Notes: generated by a model not told the origin, from the letters alone. Counted from the stretch's first letter, positions 44,537 to 52,951 are shown. The stretch: 64,000 nucleotides of DNA from an uncultured Caulobacterales bacterium (GCA_903900155.1 CAIUMD010000105.1:1-64000), one strand, 5' to 3'. Numbers and translations: made by a program.

Positions 44537-46089
44537 TCAGCCTCGTCCTCGCCGCCGCGCTTGCCGCCGGTCTCATCGTCCAGCCGCCCAAGGATTTCGA
44601 CGCCCATGTCGAGGCGTTGCGCCAGAAGGTCGGCGCGCCGGGCCTGTCGATCGCCATCGTCGACGAGGGCCAGACGGTGTTGGCCAAGGGTTATGGCGTG
44701 CGCAAGCTGGGCAGCCCGGATAAGGTCGACGCCGACACGTTGTTCATGACCGGCTCGACCGGCAAGGCGATGACCGTGGCGGCCCTGGCCACCTTGGTCG
44801 ACGCCGGCAAGCTCTCCTGGGACGACAAGGTCACCGACCGCCTGCCGGGCTTCCAGATGTACGACCCGTGGGTGACGCGCGAGCTGACCGTGCGCGACCT
44901 CCTGGTTCACCGCAGCGGCCTGGGTTTGGGGCAGGGTGATCTGCTGTTCGTGCCGCGCAGCAACATCCCGCGCGCCGAGGCCGTGCGCCGCCTGCGTTAC
45001 CTGAAGCCCGCCACCAGCTTCCGCAGCGGCTACGCCTACGACAACGTCCTCTACATGGTGGCCGGCCAACTGATCGAGGCGGTGACCGGCCAGACCTGGG
45101 AAACTTACGTCCGCGAGCACGTCTTCGCCGCTGCGGGCATGACCGCCTCGACCACCGACGGCCGTCGCTTCCAGGTCGCCAACCGCGCCCAGCCGCACGC
45201 CCGCATGAACGGCGGTCTGCGCGGCGCCGGCGACCAGGAGGTGCTGGACGAGCGTGACGAACTCTCGACCAGCGCGGCCCCCGCCGGCGGCATGGCCGTC
45301 AGCGCCAACGACATGGCCAAGTGGCTGAGGCTGCAACTGGCCCACGGCGCTCTGCCCGCCGGCAAGCGGCTGTTCAGCGAGACCCAGTCCAAGGCCATGT
45401 GGCAGCCGACCGTGATCCAGCCGCTAGACAAGGTTCCGCCGGGCTTCGAGGTCACCAGGCCGACCTTCCAGGCCTATGCCCTGGGCTGGGAGATCCAAGA
45501 CTATCGCGGGACCCAGATCGTCTGGCACGGCGGGGCGGTGTTCGGCTTCAAGACCGTGGTGGTGTTGATCCCCGACCGCAATGTCGGCTTCTCGATCGAG
45601 CTGAACAGCGAGGACGGCGAGCTGCCGCGCGGCCTGATGTACGAACTGCTGGACCACTATCTGGGCCTGAAGCCCGAGCCGTGGACCGAGCGCTACATCA
45701 CCTACAAGAAGCAACTGGTCGCCGGGGCGGTAAAGGCCATGGGCGGCGCCCAGGCCAAGCCGGCCGGCGTTGGGCCCTCGCTGCCGGTGACCAAGTACGC
45801 CGGGATCTACAGCGACCCCTGGTACGGCGACATCGCGGTCACGGACGGCGGGGGCGGCCTGCGCATCGACTTCACGTCGACGCCGCGCATGGCCGGCAAG
45901 CTGGAGCACTGGCAGTACGACACCTTCGTCACCCGTTTCGACGACAAGGCGCTGGAGCCGGCCTATGTCACCTTCGGCCTCAACGCCGACGGCGGCGTCG
46001 AGCGCGTGACCATGAAGGCGGCCTCGCCGATCGCGGACTTCAGCTGGGACTATCACGACCTGCTGTTCACGCCGAAACGTGCGCCGTGA
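44533..46089 (+). CDS. Exported serine hydrolase (beta-lactamase/D-aminopeptidase fold)
   Basis: A 518-residue protein with a short leader (about 1-17) and a beta-lactamase-type domain. SxxK appears as STGK in MTGSTGKAMTVAALATL (Ser about 75), YxN as YDN in GYAYDNVLYMVAGQLIE, and the third motif as HGG in IVWHGGAVFGFKTVV. A C-terminal domain (about 420-518; KYAGIYSDPWYGDIAV...PRMAGKLEHW) is of the DUF3471 type often found in D-peptidase-like hydrolases. It overlaps both neighbours (ATGA, GTGA). Unlike the first serine hydrolase of the locus it has no membrane anchor, so the two may work in different parts of the periplasm. Confidence 0.88.
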   Translation: MISLVLAAALAAGLIVQPPKDFDAHVEALRQKVGAPGLSIAIVDEGQTVLAKGYGVRKLGSPDKVDADTLFMTGSTGKAMTVAALATLVDAGKLSWDDKVTDRLPGFQMYDPWVTRELTVRDLLVHRSGLGLGQGDLLFVPRSNIPRAEAVRRLRYLKPATSFRSGYAYDNVLYMVAGQLIEAVTGQTWETYVREHVFAAAGMTASTTDGRRFQVANRAQPHARMNGGLRGAGDQEVLDERDELSTSAAPAGGMAVSANDMAKWLRLQLAHGALPAGKRLFSETQSKAMWQPTVIQPLDKVPPGFEVTRPTFQAYALGWEIQDYRGTQIVWHGGAVFGFKTVVVLIPDRNVGFSIELNSEDGELPRGLMYELLDHYLGLKPEPWTERYITYKKQLVAGAVKAMGGAQAKPAGVGPSLPVTKYAGIYSDPWYGDIAVTDGGGGLRIDFTSTPRMAGKLEHWQYDTFVTRFDDKALEPAYVTFGLNADGGVERVTMKAASPIADFSWDYHDLLFTPKRAP

Positions 46090-46598
46090 ACCAGATCAGA
46101 CCCGGACCGCTGTACGCGTCTCGCCAGACCTCCGCGCCCCGTGCGGGCCTGGAGGCGGACCTCGAGATCCTGGCCCAGCTGGAGGGCAAGCCGCTGCCGA
46201 CGGTGGCCGAGCTGGCCCAGATGTTCGACGTCTCGCAGACCACGGCGCACCGGATCATCACGCGTTTCAAGCAGAGCGGCCTGCTCAGGCTGGTCGATCG
46301 CGTGCGGCTGCCCGGCGAGGTCTGCCACTGCGTCGCCGACCTGCGCACGAAACTGCTGGAGGTGCGCGACCTGGATAGCTTCGAGGCGCGCCTGCGCAGC
46401 GATCCCGCCGTCTCGGCGGCGGCGGCCGTGACGGGCAAGCACAGCTACCGGATCACGGCCCTGCATCGCGGCGTGGCCGAGGCGAACCTGTGGTTCAAGG
46501 CTCTGCTGGCCGAGCCGGCCGTCATCGACGGCCAGCTGACCTTCTGTCGACCGATCATCGACCGCCAGCACTATGCCCGCGCCCTGCTGGGCGACTAG
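46086..46598 (+). CDS. Lrp/AsnC-like regulator
   Basis: A 170-residue protein starting at GTG 46086, which overlaps the previous stop (GTGA). A winged HTH occupies about residues 20-70 (GLEADLEILAQLEGKPLPTVAELAQMFDVSQTTAHRIITRF) and an alpha/beta effector region follows (LRTKLLEVRDLDSFEARL, VAAAAAVTGKHSYRITALH). This resembles Lrp/AsnC proteins, whose RAM domain binds amino acids, although the HTH spacing is also IclR-like. As the last gene of the DgcN operon it could sense glutamate or another amino acid and modulate the locus together with the XRE-cupin protein. Confidence 0.7.
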   Translation: MNQIRPGPLYASRQTSAPRAGLEADLEILAQLEGKPLPTVAELAQMFDVSQTTAHRIITRFKQSGLLRLVDRVRLPGEVCHCVADLRTKLLEVRDLDSFEARLRSDPAVSAAAAVTGKHSYRITALHRGVAEANLWFKALLAEPAVIDGQLTFCRPIIDRQHYARALLGD

Positions 46599-46718
46599 GC
46601 CAGGGCAGGCATGTCCTTCAGCCGCTTGTCCAGCGTGCTAGCCTGGAGATCAGCGCCGCTTGACGCGTCCGCTCGGGACGGTAGAGCCGGCGGCAAGCTT
46701 CACCAGAGCGCGGACGCC

Positions 46719-47441
46719 ATGCACGACTTTCCCGACGACATCTTCAGCGAACCCGAGGACGTAGATCCGGACACCCTGGCCAACCTGGGCCCGCTGCGTC
46801 GCCTGGCCGGCGTCTGGGAGGGGATGAAGGGGATCGACCTGAACCCCAAGGCCGACGGTCCCGAGCGTCGCGAGTTCCTCGAGCGCATCGAGCTGCAGCC
46901 GATCGACCCGCAGGCTAACGGCCCGCAACTGCTGTATGGCCTGCGGTATCACGTCCACATCGTCGCCTCGGACGAGGACACGACCTTTCACGACCAGGTC
47001 GGCTATTGGCTATGGGAGCCGGCCACGGGCCTGATCATTCAGACCCTGGCCATTCCGCGCGGTCAGACGGCCCTGGCGGCCGGCCGCGCCGCCGAGGACG
47101 GTTCGGGCCTGATCGTCCGCGCCGAGCGGGGCAACTCGGGCTACGGCATCAGCTCGACGGACTTCCTGGAGTGGGCGTTCCGGACCGATTCCTACGAGCT
47201 GGACGTCCGCTTCGAGGCCGATGGCGGCTGGTCCTACACCTCGACCACCATGCTGCAGGTGCGGGGCAGGGCGGCGCCGTTTCGCCATGTCGACCGCAAC
47301 ACCCTGCACAAGGTCGCCGAGCCGCGACCCAATCCCTCCGCGCGGATCGCCGCCGGCCAGGCCAGCCTGGTCGAAGCGCATGGCTTCGTCACGATCGCGC
47401 CGCCGCCCAACGCGGAACGACCTGGAGATGGACCAGCGTGA
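46719..47441 (+). CDS. FABP/nitrobindin-like beta-barrel protein
   Basis: A 240-residue soluble protein. The region from about residue 24 (LGPLRRLAGVWEGMKGIDL) to about 200 has the alternating pattern and end motif of the heme-binding THAP4/nitrobindin-like (DUF1794) barrel family: GLRYHVHI, VGYWLWEPATGLIIQTLAIPRG, LQVRGRAAPFRHVDRNTLHKV. Family members bind heme or hydrophobic ligands. The start at 46719 is chosen because the fold begins just after it; ATG 46611 would add 36 low-complexity residues. It is not overlapped with the preceding operon and has its own spacer of 120 bases. Confidence 0.75.
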   Translation: MHDFPDDIFSEPEDVDPDTLANLGPLRRLAGVWEGMKGIDLNPKADGPERREFLERIELQPIDPQANGPQLLYGLRYHVHIVASDEDTTFHDQVGYWLWEPATGLIIQTLAIPRGQTALAAGRAAEDGSGLIVRAERGNSGYGISSTDFLEWAFRTDSYELDVRFEADGGWSYTSTTMLQVRGRAAPFRHVDRNTLHKVAEPRPNPSARIAAGQASLVEAHGFVTIAPPPNAERPGDGPA

Positions 47442-47561
47442 CAGCGGGCGCCTGGGCGCCCCGGGAAATTTCTCGAAGTCCCTGATCCGCACCCACAGCT
47501 GGACCGTCAGCGACCGTCGTGTTTCGTTCATCGTGCGCGGGACCCACCAGGCCCGCTGTAA

Positions 47562-47594
47562 CCCCGCCGGCCTTCCGCCAGCGGGGACCTTTTG
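47562..47594 (+). terminator. Possible terminator before halogenase
   Basis: CCCCGC (47562-47567) can pair with GCGGGG (47581-47586), with inner CCGG/CCGC pairing, and ACCTTTTG follows. It is 120 bases after the barrel-protein stop and just before the next ribosome site. Confidence 0.35.
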
Positions 47595-47609
47595 ACGAAC
47601 GAAGGCGGC

Positions 47610-49142
47610 ATGGAAAACGCGGGAAAGATCTCACATCTGGTCATCGTCGGCGGGGGCACGGCCGGCTGGATGTCGGCGGCGTTCTTCTCGAAGGTCTTCA
47701 CCCCTCAGCAGATGACGATCACCCTGGTGGAGTCGGCCGAGATCGGCACGGTCGGGGTGGGCGAGGCGACGATCCCGCCGATCACGTTCTTCAATCAGGT
47801 CGTGGGCGTCGACGAGCGGCGGATGCTGACGTCCACGCAGGGCGCGTACAAGCTGGGCATCGAGTTCGTCGGCTGGGGCGATCCTGGTGACGCCTATATC
47901 CACCCGTTCGGAAACTATGGCCCAGCCATGGACGGGGTGTCGTTTCACGCCTTCTGGCTGCGGGCCCGCAAGCTAGGCTACCAGGCCGATCTCTCGGAGT
48001 TCTCGCTGAGCTGCGTGGCCGCCAAGGCCGGCAAGTTCGACTGGCGCACCGAGGATCCCCGCGATCCGCGCTCGGCCATGGCGCACGCCTATCACTTCGA
48101 CGCCTCGCTCTACGCCAAGCTGCTGCGCGAGGTGGCCGAGGGACGGGGCGTCAAGCGTGTCGAGCGCACCATCAAGGGCGTGAACCTCGACTCCCTGGAC
48201 GGCGCGATCGCCTCGCTGGCCCTGGACGGCAGCGAGACCCTGGCGGGCGACTTCTTCATCGACTGCACGGGCTTTCGCGGGCTGCTGATCGGCGACGCCC
48301 TGGGTATCGGCTATGACGACTGGTCGGAGTTCCTGCCGGCCAACCGCGCCATCGCCGTACCGACCGCGCGCTATGAGGATCCGATCCCCTATACGCGCGC
48401 CACCGCCGATACGGCCGGCTGGCGCTGGCGCATTCCGCTGCAGCACCGCACCGGCAACGGCTATGTCTATGTCAGCGACTTCATCAGCGACGACCAGGCG
48501 GCCGATGACCTGCTGGCGGCCCTGGCGGCCGAGCATCCGGGCAACAAGGTGCTGGCCGATCCGCGCTTCCTGCGGTTCACGACGGGGCGGCGCAAGCGCT
48601 CGCGGTTCAAGAACTGCGCGGCGATCGGCCTGTCCAGCGGCTTCCTGGAGCCCCTGGAGTCGACCTCGATCCACCTGATCCAGCACGGCCTGATCAAGTT
48701 GGCCGGCAGCTTCCCGCTCGCCAAGATCGATGCGCCGGTGGCCGATCTCTACAGCCAGATGATGGCCGACGAGATGGAGCAGATCCGGGACTTCCTGATC
48801 TACCACTACCATGCCAACCGCCGCATCGGTCAGCCGCTGTGGGACCGCATGCGGCACATGACGATCCCGGACTCGCTGAAGCTGAAGATGGAGCTGTTCC
48901 GCACGCGCGGAGCGACCATCTTCCCCAACCAGACCATCTTCCAGGAGCCGAACTGGCTGGCGATCATGATCGGCCAGGGCGGCCTGCCCGAGGGACACGA
49001 TCCGCTGGCCGACCTGATGGACGAGCGCCTCTTGGCCGAACGCCTGCAGCACGTGCGCATGGCCTGCCGCCAGGCCTGCGCGCAGATGCCGACCCATGCC
49101 AGCATTCTGGAGCGGGTCTCCACGCCCGATCCCAGCGTCTGA
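47610..49142 (+). CDS. Tryptophan-halogenase-family flavoprotein
   Basis: A 510-residue FAD-dependent enzyme. The dinucleotide fold appears as LVIVGGGTAGWMSAAFF (about 11-27). The catalytic lysine region is GAYKLGIEFVGW (Lys about 83). The family-defining W-x-W-x-I-P motif is GWRWRIPLQ (about 270-278), followed by GLSSGFLEPLESTSIHLIQHG. These motifs define flavin-dependent tryptophan halogenases, but many TBDR-linked caulobacterial and Xanthomonas relatives have no known halogenation role. No flavin reductase gene is seen here. ATG 47610 follows AAGGCGGC. A true halogenase would need FADH2 from elsewhere, so the substrate and function are open. Confidence 0.88.
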   Translation: MENAGKISHLVIVGGGTAGWMSAAFFSKVFTPQQMTITLVESAEIGTVGVGEATIPPITFFNQVVGVDERRMLTSTQGAYKLGIEFVGWGDPGDAYIHPFGNYGPAMDGVSFHAFWLRARKLGYQADLSEFSLSCVAAKAGKFDWRTEDPRDPRSAMAHAYHFDASLYAKLLREVAEGRGVKRVERTIKGVNLDSLDGAIASLALDGSETLAGDFFIDCTGFRGLLIGDALGIGYDDWSEFLPANRAIAVPTARYEDPIPYTRATADTAGWRWRIPLQHRTGNGYVYVSDFISDDQAADDLLAALAAEHPGNKVLADPRFLRFTTGRRKRSRFKNCAAIGLSSGFLEPLESTSIHLIQHGLIKLAGSFPLAKIDAPVADLYSQMMADEMEQIRDFLIYHYHANRRIGQPLWDRMRHMTIPDSLKLKMELFRTRGATIFPNQTIFQEPNWLAIMIGQGGLPEGHDPLADLMDERLLAERLQHVRMACRQACAQMPTHASILERVSTPDPSV

Positions 49143-49305
49143 TCACCTTGCTGGCGGCCTGACGACGACGGAGTACAGCAAGCACTTCAGCCTATGGGGG
49201 GGTCTTCGTCCCGGGCGGTGATTTGTCGAACGTCGAGGCGCTGTGCGGGTGGTGGGGCGAAAGGTCCGGCGTGCGGGGCGCGGCTGTGGGCGGCGGCGAG
49301 TCTGA

Positions 49306-50514
49306 CTAGACCCGGACGGTGTTCCGTAGCACCGAGCGCACCGGCAGGTAGCGGGCGATGATCGGCAGGATGGCCGCGCCCAGAGCCGGCGCATCGGCGG
49401 CCAAGGCCGCGTGGCGCACCGGGGCCATGGCCAAAGCCAGGTTCCGCGCCGCCAGCTTGTCGTTCACGGCCTGGGCCAGGCGGTTGATCAGCGAGCCCGG
49501 CAGGCGGCCCCCGATGAACACGGCTTGCGGATCGATCAGGCAGCTGATCGTCACCAGCGGATCGCACAGTCGCTCTGCCGCCACGTCCAGCCAGGCGTCG
49601 ACCCGCGCGCGGCCTTCCGGCGGCAGGTCGGCGAGTTGCGCCGGATCGGCCGGCGTCAGCTCGCCCAGCGCCTCGTTAAGCGACGAGAGCGAGACAAAAT
49701 CCTCCAAGGTCGCCGATCCGGACGCGTTCACCGGCAGGAAGCCCAGCTCGCCGCTGCGGCCGTGCGCACCCCGGAAGTATTCGCCGTCGACGACCAGACC
49801 GCCGCCCAGGCCCGAACTGATCAGCATGTAGAAGAAGCTGGGACTATGCATGCCGTGGCCGAAATGCAGCTCGCCCAGGGCGGCCGCGGCGGCGTCGTTC
49901 TCGACCATGATCGGCCAGTCGTGGCCGAGCGAGAGCAGGGCGCGAATATCGACTGTGTTCCAAGCCTCGTAGTCGGCCGGCCGGTGGGGCAGGTCGCCCT
50001 TGGCCAGGTCGTCGGGCGCGGCCACGCCGACGCCGATGATCCGGTCAGTCTGGACGCCCTTCAGTCTACGGAACGCCTTGCGGTGCTGTTCGAAGAAGTC
50101 GGCGACTTGGCTGGGGCTGGCGAAGGCGACCTCGCGCGAGGCGCGGGCGCGCACCTTGCCAGCCAGGTCCAGCAGCACGATCGTGATGTGGTCGCGGTCG
50201 ATATTGAGGCCGATCGAGTAGCAGCCGTCCGGATTGATCGTGAAGGTCATGGCCGGCTGGCCGCGGGCGCCGTGCAGCTTGCCCGCCTCAATGACCAGGC
50301 CTTCCTCGAGCAGGCGGTTGGTGATGTTGGTGATCGCCGGGACTGTCAGGCCGGTATAGGTGGCGACTTCCTGCTTGGTCTTGGCCAGGCCGATGCGGAT
50401 CGATTGCAGGGCGACGCGCTGATTGTAGTCGCCGGCCCGCTCTATATTGGTGCCCGACAGGCTGGCCCGGTCGTCTTGCGGCTTGCGGGAACGCCGGCTC
50501 TGCGCATCGGACAT
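49306..50514 (-). CDS. ROK-family transcriptional regulator
   Basis: A 402-residue repressor. The winged HTH is at about residues 30-75 (TKQEVATYTGLTVPAITNITNRLLEEGLVIE). A sugar-kinase-like ROK domain follows (GVGVAAPDDLAKGDL, VENDAAAAALGELHFG, SSGLGGGLVVDGEYFRGAHGRSGELGFLP, IDPQAVFIGGRLPGSL). The usual Cys-rich zinc motif of ROK proteins is missing, as often in regulators. ATG 50514 follows GAGGAGAG; ATG 50556 lacks spacing for a ribosome site. It is convergent with the halogenase-type gene and divergent from a small exported protein, with a palindrome between them. Confidence 0.9.
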   Translation of the reverse strand: MSDAQSRRSRKPQDDRASLSGTNIERAGDYNQRVALQSIRIGLAKTKQEVATYTGLTVPAITNITNRLLEEGLVIEAGKLHGARGQPAMTFTINPDGCYSIGLNIDRDHITIVLLDLAGKVRARASREVAFASPSQVADFFEQHRKAFRRLKGVQTDRIIGVGVAAPDDLAKGDLPHRPADYEAWNTVDIRALLSLGHDWPIMVENDAAAAALGELHFGHGMHSPSFFYMLISSGLGGGLVVDGEYFRGAHGRSGELGFLPVNASGSATLEDFVSLSSLNEALGELTPADPAQLADLPPEGRARVDAWLDVAAERLCDPLVTISCLIDPQAVFIGGRLPGSLINRLAQAVNDKLAARNLALAMAPVRHAALAADAPALGAAILPIIARYLPVRSVLRNTVRV

Positions 50515-50568
50515 GGTCGGGCCGTCTCTCCTCGGATTGGAAGCGATACCATCCATCTCACCATTAAG

Positions 50569-50580
50569 AAAACCGGTTTT
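50569..50580. promoter_or_regulatory. Palindrome AAAACCGGTTTT before ROK gene
   Basis: A perfect 12-base palindrome (50569-50580) in an AT-rich stretch, 55 bases before the ROK start and about 160 before the small exported protein gene. It is a reasonable autoregulatory ROK operator. Confidence 0.5.
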
Positions 50581-50738
50581 ATTATTTCAGAAGCGAACCC
50601 AGGCGCTGTCAGGGTTTCGTCATCGGGCGGATCATTTTTGGATATGATTAACCGTGAAGCTTGGGCGTTCCTTAGGGCTTAGGCGCGATAACCATCCTCA
50701 TCAGATCCAAGCGTTGCTCGCTACAGGGAATGGGGCCA

Positions 50739-51050
50739 ATGAAACTCTCGATCGCACTCGCCGCCGGCGTCGCCGCCAGCTTCTTCGTCGCTCAGGCCGC
50801 TTCGGCCGCCGGCGGTTTCGAAGACCAGATGGGCCGCTGCCTGCAGCAGTTCGCCAACACCCGCGACGCCGCTCAGGTCATGCTCGAGTGCAACGCCGCT
50901 GACGGCAAGCTGTCGGACTGCAAGGTCGTCGACAACAGCGCCGGCGGTAAGGGTTTCGACAAGGCCGCCATGTGCATCGCCGAGAAGCTGCCGATGGGCG
51001 CCAAGACCGGCACCGTGAAGGTTCCGTTCCGCTTCCCGGGCGGCGCGTAA
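50739..51050 (+). CDS. Small exported protein with TonB-C-like domain
   Basis: A 103-residue protein with a Sec leader (about 1-23, ending ASAA). The mature part (CLQQFANTRDAAQVMLECN, DGKLSDCKVVDNSAGGKGFDKAA, KLPMGAKTGTVKVPFRFPGG) resembles the TonB C-terminal fold, in which x-DGxLxDCxV and a final hydrophobic strand recur. Stand-alone periplasmic copies without the membrane helix and Pro-rich linker cannot energise receptors alone, so this may be an adaptor or decoy binding TonB boxes. Two Cys near the middle (DC...MC) may form a disulphide. It is followed by a strong terminator, so it is probably a single-gene unit. Confidence 0.7.
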   Translation: MKLSIALAAGVAASFFVAQAASAAGGFEDQMGRCLQQFANTRDAAQVMLECNAADGKLSDCKVVDNSAGGKGFDKAAMCIAEKLPMGAKTGTVKVPFRFPGGA

Positions 51051-51079
51051 GACTGAACCGTCCATACGGTAAGAGCAAT

Positions 51080-51117
51080 CGCCTCCGCTGGTTCGCCCAG
51101 CGGAGGCGTTGTTGTTT
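51080..51117 (+). terminator. Rho-independent terminator
   Basis: CGCCTCCGCTGG (51080-51091) and CCAGCGGAGGCG (51097-51108) form a perfect 12-bp stem around TTCGC, followed by TTGTTGTTT. It ends the small exported protein transcript. Confidence 0.85.
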
Positions 51118-51167
51118 CTGGGCCTGGGCGCCTATGCTGCCGTTCTCGATAGGGAGCGGGAGCAAAG

Positions 51168-51947
51168 ATGAAGCGTAGCAGCGTCCTGGCGTTCGCCATG
51201 GTCGGCGGCCTGGCGGCCGTATCGTTGGCCTTGGCCCAGACGAAGCCGGAAGAGACCGAGGTCTGGAAGCCGGCGGTTCCGGTGGTGGCGCCGGCCCAGG
51301 ACGCGGGCGGTGCGCCGGCCGACGCGGTCGTCCTCTTCGACGGCAAGAACTTGGACCAGTGGGTCTCGGCCCTGGACAAGTCGCCAGCGGGCTGGACCGT
51401 CTCGGACGGCGTGATCACCGTCGACAAGGCGCGCGGCAATATCGAGACCAAGCGCGCGTTCCGTGACTACCAGTTGCACTTGGAATGGCGCGTGCCGGCC
51501 AACATCACCGGCTCGGGACAGGCGCGGGGCAACAGCGGCGTCTTCCTGGCCTCCACCGGCCCACGCGACCAGGGCTATGAGGTGCAGATCCTCGACAGCT
51601 ACGGCAACGCCACCTACGTCAACGGCCAGGCCGCCAGCGTCTACAAGCAGCATCCGCCCCTGACCAACGCCAGCCGCAAGCCGGGCGAGTGGCAGTCCTA
51701 CGACATCGTCTGGCATGCGCCGGTGTTCGGCGCTGACGGCGCGCTGACGACGCCCGCCAATGTCACCGTGATCCACAACGGCGTCCTGGTGCAGGACCGC
51801 GCCGTGCTGGCCGGCGAGACGGTCTATATCGGCAAGCCCAGCTACAAAGCCCACGGCCCGGCGCCGATCAAGCTGCAGGCCCACGGCGATCCCAGCGAGC
51901 CGATCAGCTTCCGCAACATCTGGGTCCGCGAGCTGGCGTCGCGTTAG
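51168..51947 (+). CDS. Exported DUF1080 hydrolase (3-keto-disaccharide hydrolase family)
   Basis: A 259-residue protein with a Sec leader (about 1-23) and one DUF1080 concanavalin-like domain: VVLFDGKNLDQWVS (about 55-68), YQLHLEWRVPAN, GNSGVFLASTG, YEVQILDSYGNATYVNGQAASVYKQ, WQSYDIVWHAP and EPISFRNIWVREL. DUF1080 proteins hydrolyse 3-keto-glycosides formed by FAD glycoside 3-dehydrogenases. A GMC dehydrogenase with partner genes lies in the same locus, supporting this role. Its stop overlaps that of the LacI-type gene by four bases. A second DUF1080 gene sits at 57894. Confidence 0.88.
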   Translation: MKRSSVLAFAMVGGLAAVSLALAQTKPEETEVWKPAVPVVAPAQDAGGAPADAVVLFDGKNLDQWVSALDKSPAGWTVSDGVITVDKARGNIETKRAFRDYQLHLEWRVPANITGSGQARGNSGVFLASTGPRDQGYEVQILDSYGNATYVNGQAASVYKQHPPLTNASRKPGEWQSYDIVWHAPVFGADGALTTPANVTVIHNGVLVQDRAVLAGETVYIGKPSYKAHGPAPIKLQAHGDPSEPISFRNIWVRELASR

Positions 51948-52951
51948 GCTGACGGCGGGGCGGTGCTGGAGCGCACCACCAGCTGATGGGGCAGGGTGAC
52001 GTTCTGCAGGGTGCTGGTCCGGTCGGCCAGGATGTCCAGCAACAGGCGCACCACCTCGTGGCCGATCTGCTCCTTGGGCTGGCGTACGGTGGTCAGCTGA
52101 GGGTGCAGGTACTGGGCGAAGCGGATGTCGTCGAAGCCGACCAGCGACACGTCCTCGGGACAGCGCAGGCCGCGCTGACGGATGGCCTCCAGCGCGCCCA
52201 TGGCCATCTCGTCGCTGAAGCAGAAGATCGCCGTCGGTCGGCCGGGCTCGTCCAGCAACTCGCCTGCCTGGCGCACGCCGGACTCGATCGAGAAGTCGCC
52301 GATGGCGATCCGCAGGGCGCTGGCGCGGCCATGGCGCTGGGCGGCGGCCAGCACGCCGTTCAGGCGGTCGCTGCTGATCGGGCTGGCCAGCGGGCCGGTC
52401 ACCGCGCCGACGCGGGTGTGGCCCAGCGTGTAGAGGTACTCGACCGCCTCGGCCGCGGCGCGCTCGTTGTCGATATGGGCGCTGGAGACGGCCAGGCCCG
52501 GGCGGAACTCGCAGCCATTGACGATCGGAGTCCTGGGGCCCTTGGCGGCGACCATCTCGGCCAGCACGTCGGGCAGGCGGTGGCCCAGGAAGATCAGGCC
52601 GTCAGCCTCCTTGCGACGGAACATGGCCGCATACTGCTCCTCGCGCGTCTCCTCGTGGCGGGTGTCGCCCAGCAGCACCGAATAGCCGGCGGCCAGGGCG
52701 GCTTCCTCGACGCCTCGGATCACCTGCGAGAAGAACGGATTGGAGATGTCCGGCACGGTGACCAGGATCTTTTCGGTCCGCAGCGTGCGCAGGCTCTTGG
52801 CCGCGAAATTGGGCTCGTAGCCCAGGCGGTTGACGGCCTCCATCACCTTGTTGCGCGTGGTCTCCAGCACCAGTTCGGGGGCGCTGAACACCCTGGAAAC
52901 GGTTGCAGTGGAGACGCCCGCGTCGCGGGCAACGTCTTGAATGGTCGCCAT
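51944..52951 (-). CDS. LacI-family regulator of the keto-glycoside locus
   Basis: A 335-residue repressor with HTH MATIQDVARDAGVSTATVSRV (about 1-21), hinge YEPNFAAKSLRTLRTEKI (about 50-67) and an effector domain (LVTVPDISNPFFSQVIRGVEEAALAAGYSVLL, GHTRVGAVTGPLASPIS, PTAIFCFSDEMAMGALEAI, LVGFDDIRFAQYLHPQLTTV). Starting at 52951 puts the HTH at the N-terminus as is usual; the frame could begin at 52987. It is divergent from the MFS/isomerase operon with a near-perfect inverted repeat between, so it very likely represses that operon. Confidence 0.93.
   Translation of the reverse strand: MATIQDVARDAGVSTATVSRVFSAPELVLETTRNKVMEAVNRLGYEPNFAAKSLRTLRTEKILVTVPDISNPFFSQVIRGVEEAALAAGYSVLLGDTRHEETREEQYAAMFRRKEADGLIFLGHRLPDVLAEMVAAKGPRTPIVNGCEFRPGLAVSSAHIDNERAAAEAVEYLYTLGHTRVGAVTGPLASPISSDRLNGVLAAAQRHGRASALRIAIGDFSIESGVRQAGELLDEPGRPTAIFCFSDEMAMGALEAIRQRGLRCPEDVSLVGFDDIRFAQYLHPQLTTVRQPKEQIGHEVVRLLLDILADRTSTLQNVTLPHQLVVRSSTAPPSA

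Noticed and set aside
47428-47595. 55-codon plus-strand frame between the barrel protein and the halogenase
   Set aside because: It overlaps the barrel gene end, has no ribosome site and no recognised family; its last bases form a possible terminator.
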